Shown here: positions 1 to 5,068 of the stretch, piece after piece
Numbering within the stretch: position 1 is the first letter of the stretch
How the letters are laid out: each line of letters opens with the position of its first letter
Origin: Nitrososphaerales archaeon TH526
GTDB taxonomy: Archaea > Thermoproteota > Nitrososphaeria > Nitrososphaerales > Nitrososphaeraceae
DNA length: 6,826 nucleotides
Direction of reading: 5' to 3'
Assembly: GCA_014523665.1 (NCBI GenBank)
Contig: JAATVR010000339.1
Coordinates: 1 to 6,826, forward strand
The notes under the pieces: generated by a model
Databases searched by the model: none
What the model was told of the DNA's origin: nothing
Seen by the model: only the letters and a program-made list of their open reading frames with translations
Translations under genes and position numbers: made by a program

Positions 1-1
1 G

Positions 2-157
2 AATCGGCAGGGTACTAATCGACATGAATGGAAAATTGCTCATGGATATCGAAAATTCTACAAAAGCCATGCGGAGCAGGTAATGCGCCCAATCAATGTG
101 GAAATTACGATGGGACACAACATAGGAATATCGTCAAGTTATGACAGTACTTCATAA
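2..157 (+). pseudogene. Tyrosine recombinase (integrase) C-terminal remnant
   Basis: The first 51 codons, entering from outside the window, read as the end of a tyrosine recombinase catalytic domain. An H-G-Y-R-K motif lies at 41-55 (box II His and Arg), followed by a helix with HAEQVM (68-85) and the box III pair G-H at 113-118. Thaumarchaeal integrases of this type usually continue after GHNIG with a Ser-rich stretch, a Tyr-Tyr pair and a further tail of tens of residues. Here the second Tyr position is Asp (143-145, GAC; one base from TAC) and two tandem TAA stops follow at 155-160. The remaining Tyr (140-142) lies one residue closer to the His than is usual for the nucleophile, so the enzyme is probably dead. 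The upstream part is not visible, so the truncation can only be judged at the 3' end. It is likely a leftover of an integrated element, consistent with the terminase relic to its right. Confidence 0.72.
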
Positions 158-186
158 TAAGAGTCTTTAACCCAACGTAGAGTTAT

Positions 187-193
187 AAAAAAA
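187..193 (-). terminator. T7 run, possible archaeal terminator
   Basis: On the minus strand this is a run of seven T about 80 bases beyond the stop codon of the last gene of the 1519-to-272 operon. Archaeal RNA polymerase can terminate at short U-rich tracts without a hairpin, so this is the best terminator candidate for that operon. On the plus strand the same bases form a TATA-like TTATAAAA, but no plausible gene follows at the right distance. Confidence 0.3.
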
Positions 194-271
194 GGAACAG
201 TGACTACTACGAATCCTGTGAATTACGAAGAGAATAATATCAAGTGCTCTTAATAGTCCGCTTTTCATTTA

Positions 272-859
272 TCATTCCGTTATAGTGATCCCTTTTTCTA
301 TTTCAAAACTCTTACCAGTGTTTTGATCGGTAACTATCCATTTTAACATGTAATCGCCTGGATCCAATTCCTCAGTACCTGTTAATGAGAGATCTAATTC
401 TATTTCCTTATTTTGGTGGCGAGAAGTAAAATTAGTTAGAGGAATATTCTGTTCACCCCCCACAATACTCCCATCTTTGTCTGAAACTATAAGGTCGGCG
501 GTCATATTAAGAGAATATAACTTAATGTCATTCTCACCTGTTGTGTTTTTGTACGTAATTCCTTCAGGTTCAACGTAAATTAATACCTCTTCCCCAGGCT
601 TAAATACACTAGAGTTTCTTTCTTCAAAGACACCATAGGCCACTGGATCAGATGAAACAAAAGTATCAAATCCCGATCTGAATGTTTGCTCATCTTCATT
701 TGTTAATTCGTTATCTTGCAACTGTCCAAATACTAATAGTTGTTGTTGTTCTTGTGACGATGCGCCTGGGTCTTTTGTGTCTATTGTAGCATAGGCCAGA
801 GGTAAACTAATGCCGCTGATACTGATTGCCAGAAGCATGACTATTACTGTTGGGTTCAT
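272..859 (-). CDS. Exported beta-rich protein of unknown function (195 aa)
   Basis: Residues 1-24 form a signal peptide (hydrophobic VIVMLLAISISGISLPL, likely cut after AYA24). Next come a Gln-rich linker with IDTKDP at about 26-31 and, from about 75 to 195, a beta-strand-rich region. That region contains F-K-P-G-E-E-V-L-I-Y-V-E-P (86-98), LYSLNMTADLIVSDKDG (114-130) and a closing strand pair DPGDYMLKWIVTD (166-178). The alternating hydrophobic pattern and the PGD-Y turn suggest an immunoglobulin-like sandwich. Similar secreted proteins are, as I recall, common in Nitrososphaeria and lack a known role. Four N-x-S/T sequons (N82, N105, N118, N143) fit a glycosylated surface protein. The ATG overlaps the preceding gene's TGA as ATGA, so translation is probably coupled. 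It is the last gene of a four-gene operon. No catalytic residues are evident; a binding or structural envelope role is a guess. Confidence 0.85.
   Translation of the reverse strand: MNPTVIVMLLAISISGISLPLAYATIDTKDPGASSQEQQQLLVFGQLQDNELTNEDEQTFRSGFDTFVSSDPVAYGVFEERNSSVFKPGEEVLIYVEPEGITYKNTTGENDIKLYSLNMTADLIVSDKDGSIVGGEQNIPLTNFTSRHQNKEIELDLSLTGTEELDPGDYMLKWIVTDQNTGKSFEIEKGITITE
768..798 (-). repeat. Repeat copy 1 of the signal-peptide/IDTKDP coding segment
   Basis: Two blocks here are repeated in the next gene of the operon. GGGTCTTTTGTGTC (768-781) is identical to 1019-1032, and GCATAGGCCA (789-798) is identical to 1049-1058. They encode the D-T-K-D-P and A-Y-A parts following the signal peptides of the 195- and 85-residue proteins. 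Confidence 0.6.
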
Positions 860-1113
860 TTCGTGAGATGTCCTATATTCGTATCCTCTTCTGTTGGTGC
901 TGGAGGATTAGCACATCCGATACAGGTTTGAGTTTGATTCGGAAATTCGCCTGGTTTTGCTTGCGGATTCTCCATCGGCATCCAACCCTGAGCTGAACTT
1001 TGGTTATAATTTTGAAGAGGGTCTTTTGTGTCAATCCTGTCCGATGTGGCATAGGCCATGTTAACAGTAATTATGGTTATTGCTAATGCTGCTACCATGG
1101 ATATTGCTCTCAA
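856..1113 (-). CDS. Small exported CxxC protein (85 aa), function unknown
   Basis: A signal peptide spans residues 1-22 (MRAIS then a hydrophobic core, cut after AYA22). The mature part is about 63 residues, low in predicted structure, rich in Pro, Gln and Asn, with one C-I-G-C pair (64-67) near the C-terminus and sequons at N37 and N59. The start is taken as TTG at 1113. It gives the signal peptide its only N-terminal positive charge and is preceded eight bases upstream by AGGAGAG. It also overlaps the preceding stop as TTGA. An ATG five codons inside (1098) is the alternative. IDTKDP right after the cleavage site is shared with the 195-residue product of the next gene, suggesting the two arose from a duplicated leader or need the same processing. 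The CxxC could bind a metal, be redox active or carry a thioether-linked group; nothing else supports a particular choice. Confidence 0.7.
   Translation of the reverse strand: MRAISMVAALAITIITVNMAYATSDRIDTKDPLQNYNQSSAQGWMPMENPQAKPGEFPNQTQTCIGCANPPAPTEEDTNIGHLTK
1019..1058 (-). repeat. Repeat copy 2 of the signal-peptide/IDTKDP coding segment
   Basis: Partner of the copy at 768-798, with identical blocks at 1019-1032 and 1049-1058. The spacer is longer here (16 versus 7 bases, a difference of 9), so the reading frame is kept and three extra residues lie between the AYA site and IDTKDP. Confidence 0.6.
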
Positions 1114-1424
1114 TCGTGATTCTCTCCTGGACTCTGACCTCTCGACACGCAGCCAAAGTTTCCATCATCGTCGTTGTCCTTCTCTGCATTTTCCCCATGA
1201 CAAGACCGCCAAGGTTCAGGGTTGTCACCTAGATCAGCAAGGCAGTGCTGAGTGTTACCTCTGATAGCAGCGTGTCTAGCGTGTTCACTATCTCCATATG
1301 CTGCGTTGTCACAATTTGCATCCGCTTTAACAGGGGCCGGTAATGAGTATGTGCATGTGCTTAGGACTAGGAATGTGCCCACTGCTGCAATTGTAGATAT
1401 TGCTAGAATTAATTTTGTCTTCAC
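1110..1424 (-). CDS. Cys-rich acidic exported protein (104 aa), function unknown
   Basis: The N-terminus is a signal peptide or anchor (K2, K4, then hydrophobic to about residue 22) ending in LVLSTC24. This resembles a lipobox loosely, but Thr at -1 is unusual. The rest is hydrophilic with Cys38, Cys61, Cys75 and Cys92, enough for two disulfides outside the cell, plus an acidic stretch EKDNDDDGN (81-89) that could bind divalent cations. I do not recognise a family. The start is GTG at 1424, supported by AGGTGA seven bases upstream (1432-1437) and by overlap with the stop of the 31-codon gene (TAGTG). The alternative of no translation here is unlikely because the next two genes are coupled to it. 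The strand choice rests on the signal-peptide pattern; the opposite-strand frames lack start signals and read as shadows. Confidence 0.72.
   Translation of the reverse strand: MKTKLILAISTIAAVGTFLVLSTCTYSLPAPVKADANCDNAAYGDSEHARHAAIRGNTQHCLADLGDNPEPWRSCHGENAEKDNDDDGNFGCVSRGQSPGENHD
1122..1128 (-). promoter_or_regulatory. Shine-Dalgarno for the 85-aa gene
   Basis: The minus strand reads AGGAGAG, eight bases before the TTG at 1113. This decides the TTG start over the internal ATG at 1098, which has only a weaker GAGAG at similar spacing. Confidence 0.5.
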
Positions 1425-1519
1425 TACTGTTTCACCTGCTTCTCCTTCTTCGTCGTCTTTGTTATTGTTGCTAGGGCTGCTAATTCTGCAGTTGCAGCCA
1501 ATGTTGCTATGACAAACAT
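1424..1519 (-). CDS. 31-aa hydrophobic/basic membrane peptide, first gene of operon
   Basis: A short ORF begins with ATG at 1519 and ends with TAG sharing one base with the GTG of the next gene. Residues 1-19 (MFVIATLAATAELAALATI) form a single Ala/Leu-rich helix long enough to cross a membrane. The last dozen residues are strongly basic (TKTTKKEKQVKQ). The main support for it being real is promoter geometry: the TATA box at 1541-1550 is centred about 27 bases upstream of this ATG, which predicts a leaderless mRNA starting at or next to it. It may be a genuine small membrane peptide or a translated leader that loads ribosomes for the next gene. I know no homologue. Its size means automatic annotation would miss it. 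Confidence 0.5.
   Translation of the reverse strand: MFVIATLAATAELAALATITKTTKKEKQVKQ
1432..1437 (-). promoter_or_regulatory. Shine-Dalgarno for the 104-aa gene
   Basis: AGGTGA on the minus strand lies seven bases before the GTG at 1424. It supports that non-ATG start and lies within the end of the preceding 31-codon ORF. Confidence 0.4.
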
Positions 1520-1540
1520 TTAATTGGGCCTAGAATTGCG

Positions 1541-1550
1541 TCGTATAAAA
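1541..1550 (-). promoter_or_regulatory. TATA box of the four-gene minus-strand operon
   Basis: The minus strand reads TTTTATACGA, with A-rich ATAAAG just upstream as a possible BRE. The centre of TTTATA (1544-1549) is about 27 bases from the ATG at 1519, matching the archaeal TATA-to-start-site distance, so transcription is expected to begin at that ATG. No other good TATA box lies within the operon. Confidence 0.62.
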
Positions 1551-1623
1551 CTTTATGGGGGAAATCTCATCAGTCATTTTCGTATCATGTGAATTCATGT
1601 AATTTTCCCCAATGTAAGGAGTC

Positions 1624-2520
1624 AATCAACAGGACGCTAGAGAAGCATCTGAGAGGTACATTGCCAAATCAAACCTTTGAATTGTAATGGTTAGTACGCC
1701 TAACGCACCGGAAGGACTATTTGAAAGGATAGAGAAAGAGGCAGAGTCTACATGCCTCTACAAAAGGATACTACTCGATTACACCTATGGACTAGGCAAG
1801 ATATACACACAAGATGAGATAGTCGCTGCAAAGCGGTCACCTTCATTTGAAAGGGAATAAAACCTCAAGTACTGGGGTAAGGTTGGCAATGTATTCCACA
1901 CGCTAGACATAGAAGCAGCAATATGTACGGAGCAGGAAGGTAAGGAAATGATGGACTGGTCCACGAGCATGATGATAGGGAGAGGCATGGGAGTTGACGT
2001 GGCATGGGGAGCCAAATCGAAGTTTGCCATTGTAATTACCCAATTCAGAAACAGAAAGGTGGAAGTATTCTATGGCGAAACATTCGAGAAGCCACAGATG
2101 AACTACATTATCAATCATATCATGCAGCTAAAGCAAAGACACCACTGTACGAAAATATATGTGGACGGTGCAAATCCAGAAGTCATAAGAGAACTAGAGT
2201 CAAGGATAGGGGAGAACCATGACTACTACGGGAGGCTAACAGAAGAGCAGATATGGTCTCTACGGAGCAGTAACAGTTGGCAGATCATTCCAGTCAACTT
2301 CCAGAAGAGACATCGAGAAATGCTGCAGTGGACATACACGCTGATGTCTAAGAGATTAGTCAAAATACATCCATCACTGCAGAAACTGGTAGTGTCATTG
2401 AGAACAGCAGTAGTATCAGACGGATGGAAACTCGATAAGCAACAGACTTCAAACGATGATACACTAGATTCGTTTCAACTGGCTTTATGCAATTATGAAC
2501 TTCCAAAGTGCAATCCTTGA
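1624..2520 (+). pseudogene. Terminase large-subunit relic with open nuclease domain
   Basis: The frame aligns by eye with the second half of a viral terminase large subunit, the motor that packages DNA into capsids. From 1630 it reads QQDAREASERYIAKSN, then the ATPase coupling-type motif STPNAPEGLF (1693-1722), then SPSFEREx-NLKYWGKVGN. The RNase H-like nuclease domain follows: GVDVAWG (Asp at 1996-1998), YVDGANPE (Asp at 2164-2166) and NDDTLDSFQLAL (Asp cluster 2455-2472), the three expected acidic sites. Two in-frame stops break it: TGA at 1678-1680 and TAA at 1858-1860, the latter probably replacing a Tyr codon. The Walker A and B part is missing; TTTTCCCC at about 1602-1609 may be a frameshifted trace of the DEA-FFP region. 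The stretch from ATG 1948 remains open for 190 codons. With the integrase tail it points to a decayed head-tail (caudovirus-type) provirus. A domesticated nuclease is possible but there is no promoter evidence for it. Confidence 0.78.
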
Positions 2521-2771
2521 TAACTGCCTTAGAATGGCAGATAACGTTTGTCCAACCTAGCAACGGTCAAATAACTGCTCCCGCTACTATCGGTCCTACA
2601 CCTCTTCCTTCAACATCAATCTATCCAAATCCTAATTGGAACGTGGCGATTTTGACTATTATCTACTTCAACGTCATATTGCACGTACAGCAGGGCGGTA
2701 TAGATATACTGACATTTAACTTCAGAACCGTAGACCCAGTTATTGCTATTCAATCCATCCTTGTCTTATAG
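2508..2771 (+). CDS. Doubtful 87-codon ORF after the terminase relic
   Basis: The frame opens with GTG at 2508, overlaps the terminase end by 13 bases, and runs to TAG at 2769-2771. The middle is Pro/Thr-rich (ITAPATIGPTPLPST) and the second half hydrophobic (NVAILTIIYFNVIL). It could be the remains of the next virion gene or simply an open frame. It lacks a Shine-Dalgarno, and its last 26 bases overlap the convergent minus-strand gene. A second ATG at 2534 in another frame closes after eight codons. I do not recognise it. Confidence 0.22.
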   Translation: MQSLITALEWQITFVQPSNGQITAPATIGPTPLPSTSIYPNPNWNVAILTIIYFNVILHVQQGGIDILTFNFRTVDPVIAIQSILVL

Positions 2772-2916
2772 CCTGGTCCTTGACCGTAAGATAGATATGG
2801 TCTGCAACTGCCTTATCCAATAACCTCATTTCTTGTTGTTGATTCAAAATACTCTGTAAAACAGTTAACAAGAACACAGAGACTTGTCTTCTTTCGTCAG
2901 GGGTACGATTGGTCAT
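2746..2916 (-). CDS. Small helical protein (56 aa), probably viral accessory gene
   Basis: The start is ATG at 2916 because AAAGGAGG lies five bases upstream, the strongest ribosome-binding site in the window. The frame is open further up (to ATG 3093, 115 codons), adding a hydrophobic segment, but nothing comparable precedes that start. The 56-residue product begins MTNRTPDERRQ and continues as amphipathic helix (VSVFLLTVLQSILNQQQEM). A second helix follows and it ends QGWIE. There is no signal peptide or Cys. It runs convergent to the terminase relic, and its position suggests an element-borne gene. No family recognised; the function is unknown. Confidence 0.5.
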   Translation of the reverse strand: MTNRTPDERRQVSVFLLTVLQSILNQQQEMRLLDKAVADHIYLTVKDQAIRQGWIE

Positions 2917-2921
2917 GTAAA

Positions 2922-2929
2922 CCTCCTTT
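2922..2929 (-). promoter_or_regulatory. Strong Shine-Dalgarno AAAGGAGG
   Basis: AAAGGAGG lies five bases before the ATG at 2916. It decides the start of the 56-residue gene and shows that this gene, unlike the leaderless operon, is read from a message with a 5' leader or from within a longer transcript. Confidence 0.55.
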
Positions 2930-3508
2930 CTGCGTGGGGGTACGAACATAATCCTAACACATGCATTTGTAACGATTATGATGGTCATGTATATTATAAG
3001 ACCCTTCTTTGTAACAAGTTTCAATAATCTGTCAAACTGCTCAAGTTTTGATCTAAATCGGAATCTAAACAAGGTTGCAATCGTGGATCTCATGTTATAC
3101 TGAACGTCTAAGGCACAGCACGCATTTCAAGTGTTTTTGTCTTCAGGGCAGTAACAGTTGAGTCTTCTGGATATCATTTTTGATATCATGGCTGCTGCTT
3201 TTCATTCTCCGAAGAAGTACGACTCGGTAATAATAAATAGAAAAATTGCCATGATATTCCTGCGGTTTGACTCAGATATTGGCTGACAAATTGGTCTCGC
3301 ACCACCTCTCAGCAATACAGTAATGCCATATCTACACTGACGAATCCACTCCATTATACTACGGTCATAATGGTGACACATAGTCATTTACGCCCTTTGT
3401 CCTGTTCGATAGTTCCAGGTTGTCGTTGCAGTTCCGGCATTATACAGTTTGCCATCAGTCAGTTAATCAATTCTCTCGACCTCGTATCTTGTGGATTTTC
3501 CCAGTTCC
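2930..3508 (-). other. About 580 bases without a confident gene; decayed coding traces
   Basis: Nothing here can be called with confidence. On the minus strand 3387-3202 is open for 61 codons (MTMCHHYDRS...), with AAAGGG six bases upstream. Its ATG overlaps the stop of a 23-codon frame (MANCIMPELQ...) starting at ATG 3459. Between these, a third minus frame reads CRNCNDNLELSNRTKGVNDY (about 3442-3383), which looks more like protein than the other two and has a zinc-ribbon-like C-x-x-C. This pattern suggests a small gene broken by frameshifts rather than three real genes. On the plus strand ATG 3188 opens 32 codons only. The region probably belongs to the same decaying element as the terminase relic. 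Confidence 0.35.
3170..3189. repeat. Two copies of GATATCAT, 12 bases apart
   Basis: GATATCAT occurs at 3170-3177 and again at 3182-3189, start to start 12 bases, each containing the palindrome GATATC. It could be a pair of half-sites for a DNA-binding protein or chance in AT-rich DNA. No promoter or gene start is tied to it. Confidence 0.2.
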
Positions 3509-4744
3509 TTACCAATCTTTGGGGTCTTCTTTCCTATCTCTCTTATATTGATCAGATGATAGATTTACGTTTTTTTGATGCAGTTCCTCGAGCACTTGCA
3601 TTACATAGTTCTGAATATTATCTTCCTCAAAGGTTACCCTGAACAGATTGTCATGTTCTATTTCATCATACACCGATTTGCTAATACCATTTATTTTCTT
3701 CATAACAAGATCCTGAACTTTGCTTTGGCCTAGTGATTTTACAATATCCAAATATCTTTCTGGTGACTTTTGAACGATCCGTCTCAATGACGAATCTGTC
3801 GCTACAAAAAATGCTGCAGAATCCAAACCTATCATCAAAAGATATGAACCGCTGAGCAGATAAGTAATAGACAGGATTCCCCAAGGAGGATACATGCTCA
3901 GTATTACCAATGAAGATACATTAATACCATATAGAAAAACTAGTCCGATACCTGTCATTATCACTGAACTTTTTAATCTCGGGTTTGGTATGGTCTTGGA
4001 TAGCAGAAGGAAGACAATCCCGAATAATATTATGCCCCCAACTTTGCTAGTATTAAGAAGAAGATTATAAATATCCGCGTACAAAGTACTGTACTCTTTC
4101 CTGAATTGCATTATTGGCTCCGTATCCTCAAATGAATACATTAGAAATGGGCCTATAAAATAGAGAAAAGGGAGGCTCATTACTATCCAATACCAGATTC
4201 TTCTGGATCTGAACGCAAATTGGTCTGTTAAAAATATGCTGGCAAACCACATTGAAACAAATGAAGTAACGCCGAGTAGTTGGTGGATCACAAATAAGCT
4301 AGGAGGCACAGCTACGGACATGAAAAGCCCTGGATTATAGTCAGCGGTTATGAAGTCAGGCTTATTCTGTAGAAAACTAAGGATGTAGAGGAGAGTGAAA
4401 GTATTATAGATTGCAAGAGCTCCCGAGGCCATCATATATGCTCCGACTACCCTTCCTCTGGAATGTTTTAAAGCGTACGCAAATCTCGATGAAAGAACTC
4501 CAAGTATGACGGCGGAAGCGCTCAAACTGATACTCGTTGCTACTTTTATAACAAACACGTGATAACCGGAGATCGCAAATATTTCGATTAACAAGAGAAT
4601 AAGAATGGCTACTAAAAGGTACTGTAAAAACAAAGGAAGTCTAAGAAGCGTCCTACTAAAAAACGACTTTCCTGTTTCAATCCGCGAAAAGACTTTGGAT
4701 TCATGGATCAGTCTAACCTGAATCAAAACAGAAATCAAGGTCAT
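3509..4744 (-). CDS. Polytopic membrane protein with cytoplasmic tail (411 aa)
   Basis: About eight hydrophobic helices are seen, at roughly 36-58, 65-86, 99-125, 141-172, 183-205, 234-252, 260-284 and 288-315. They are followed by a soluble tail of about 95 residues. The first 15 residues are also hydrophobic and may be the end of another helix. The tail has DSSLRRIVQKS (317-327), a KSLGQSKVQDLVMKK helix (336-350) and a closing coiled-coil-like helix with NIQNYVMQVLEELHQ (376-390). This arrangement (D-S-x-LR..., G-x-A/S-x-M/V-x-x..., then a D-x-I-x-x-Y-V-x-x-V-L-E-E ending) is one I recall from uncharacterised multi-pass proteins repeated in Nitrososphaeria genomes. No histidine kinase, transporter or enzyme motif is visible. 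A signalling or sensory role is only a guess. The ATG overlaps the stop of the upstream 84-codon gene (ATGA). The frame remains open for about 11 codons upstream of the ATG, which leaves a split gene possible. Confidence 0.82.
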   Translation of the reverse strand: MTLISVLIQVRLIHESKVFSRIETGKSFFSRTLLRLPLFLQYLLVAILILLLIEIFAISGYHVFVIKVATSISLSASAVILGVLSSRFAYALKHSRGRVVGAYMMASGALAIYNTFTLLYILSFLQNKPDFITADYNPGLFMSVAVPPSLFVIHQLLGVTSFVSMWFASIFLTDQFAFRSRRIWYWIVMSLPFLYFIGPFLMYSFEDTEPIMQFRKEYSTLYADIYNLLLNTSKVGGIILFGIVFLLLSKTIPNPRLKSSVIMTGIGLVFLYGINVSSLVILSMYPPWGILSITYLLSGSYLLMIGLDSAAFFVATDSSLRRIVQKSPERYLDIVKSLGQSKVQDLVMKKINGISKSVYDEIEHDNLFRVTFEEDNIQNYVMQVLEELHQKNVNLSSDQYKRDRKEDPKDW

Positions 4745-4995
4745 CGAACTAAAACCAACAGCCCCGTTACTGGCGGTCCAATATTATCAAAGAATGATTC
4801 TTCACGTCCGAGAAAGTTATCTGCGAGCTGAACCAACAAACCAAGTGAGGCGAGAATGAATAATACCCTATTCGTACTTGGCCATCTGAAACGGAATATT
4901 GGCCACTTTGCACTTAGATATGGGCCCAGATCAGAACAGCTCCTCAGTCTCAGGGAACGGAGAACGATATATCGGTTTCCATTGTCTTCCCTCAA
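4741..4995 (-). CDS. One-helix membrane protein (84 aa) or N-terminal part of the next gene
   Basis: The frame opens at TTG 4995 and stops inside the ATG of the 411-residue gene. Residues 1-40 are Arg-rich, then RVLFILASLGLLVQLADNFL (43-62) gives one clear membrane helix. After GREESFFDNIGPPVTG the frame ends in LLVLVR. Switching frame at the G4 run (4757-4760) gives instead GAVGFSSMTLISVLIQVRLI, which reads smoothly into the 411-residue protein as a second helix. The two ORFs may therefore be one polytopic protein of about 490 residues broken by one base. No Shine-Dalgarno supports the TTG, and the true start could lie elsewhere. As a stand-alone product the family is unknown. Confidence 0.45.
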   Translation of the reverse strand: MREDNGNRYIVLRSLRLRSCSDLGPYLSAKWPIFRFRWPSTNRVLFILASLGLLVQLADNFLGREESFFDNIGPPVTGLLVLVR

Positions 4996-5028
4996 CCGAT
5001 AAATGTATTAGCAAGTGAGCCAGTCTTT

Positions 5029-5037
5029 TCATAAAGG
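5029..5037 (+). promoter_or_regulatory. Possible TATA element in the divergent promoter region
   Basis: The 73 bases between the divergent starts at 4995 and 5069 are AT-rich. TCATAAAGG (5029-5037, +) is centred about 27 bases before 5060, giving a transcript with a very short leader to the TTG at 5069. Read on the minus strand, CCTTTATGA could serve the 4995 gene with a leader of about 10 bases. Another AT-rich word, GATAAATG, lies at 4998-5005. Confidence 0.25.
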
Positions 5038-5068
5038 ACTTGAATAATTTACTTCTAGCCTTGTTCTT

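Noticed and set aside
1058..1512. Two plus-strand open frames opposite the small exported genes
   Set aside because: They are antisense to a coupled minus-strand operon with signal peptides and ribosome sites, have no start signals of their own and read like shadow frames.
1785..2118. Minus-strand open frames across the terminase relic
   Set aside because: The plus strand carries recognisable terminase motifs in one frame on both sides of the stops; the minus frames show no motif or start signal.
3370..3642. Plus-strand 90-codon ORF at the end of the membrane protein gene
   Set aside because: About half is antisense to the conserved-looking tail of the 411-residue protein and the rest lies in the decayed region without start signals.
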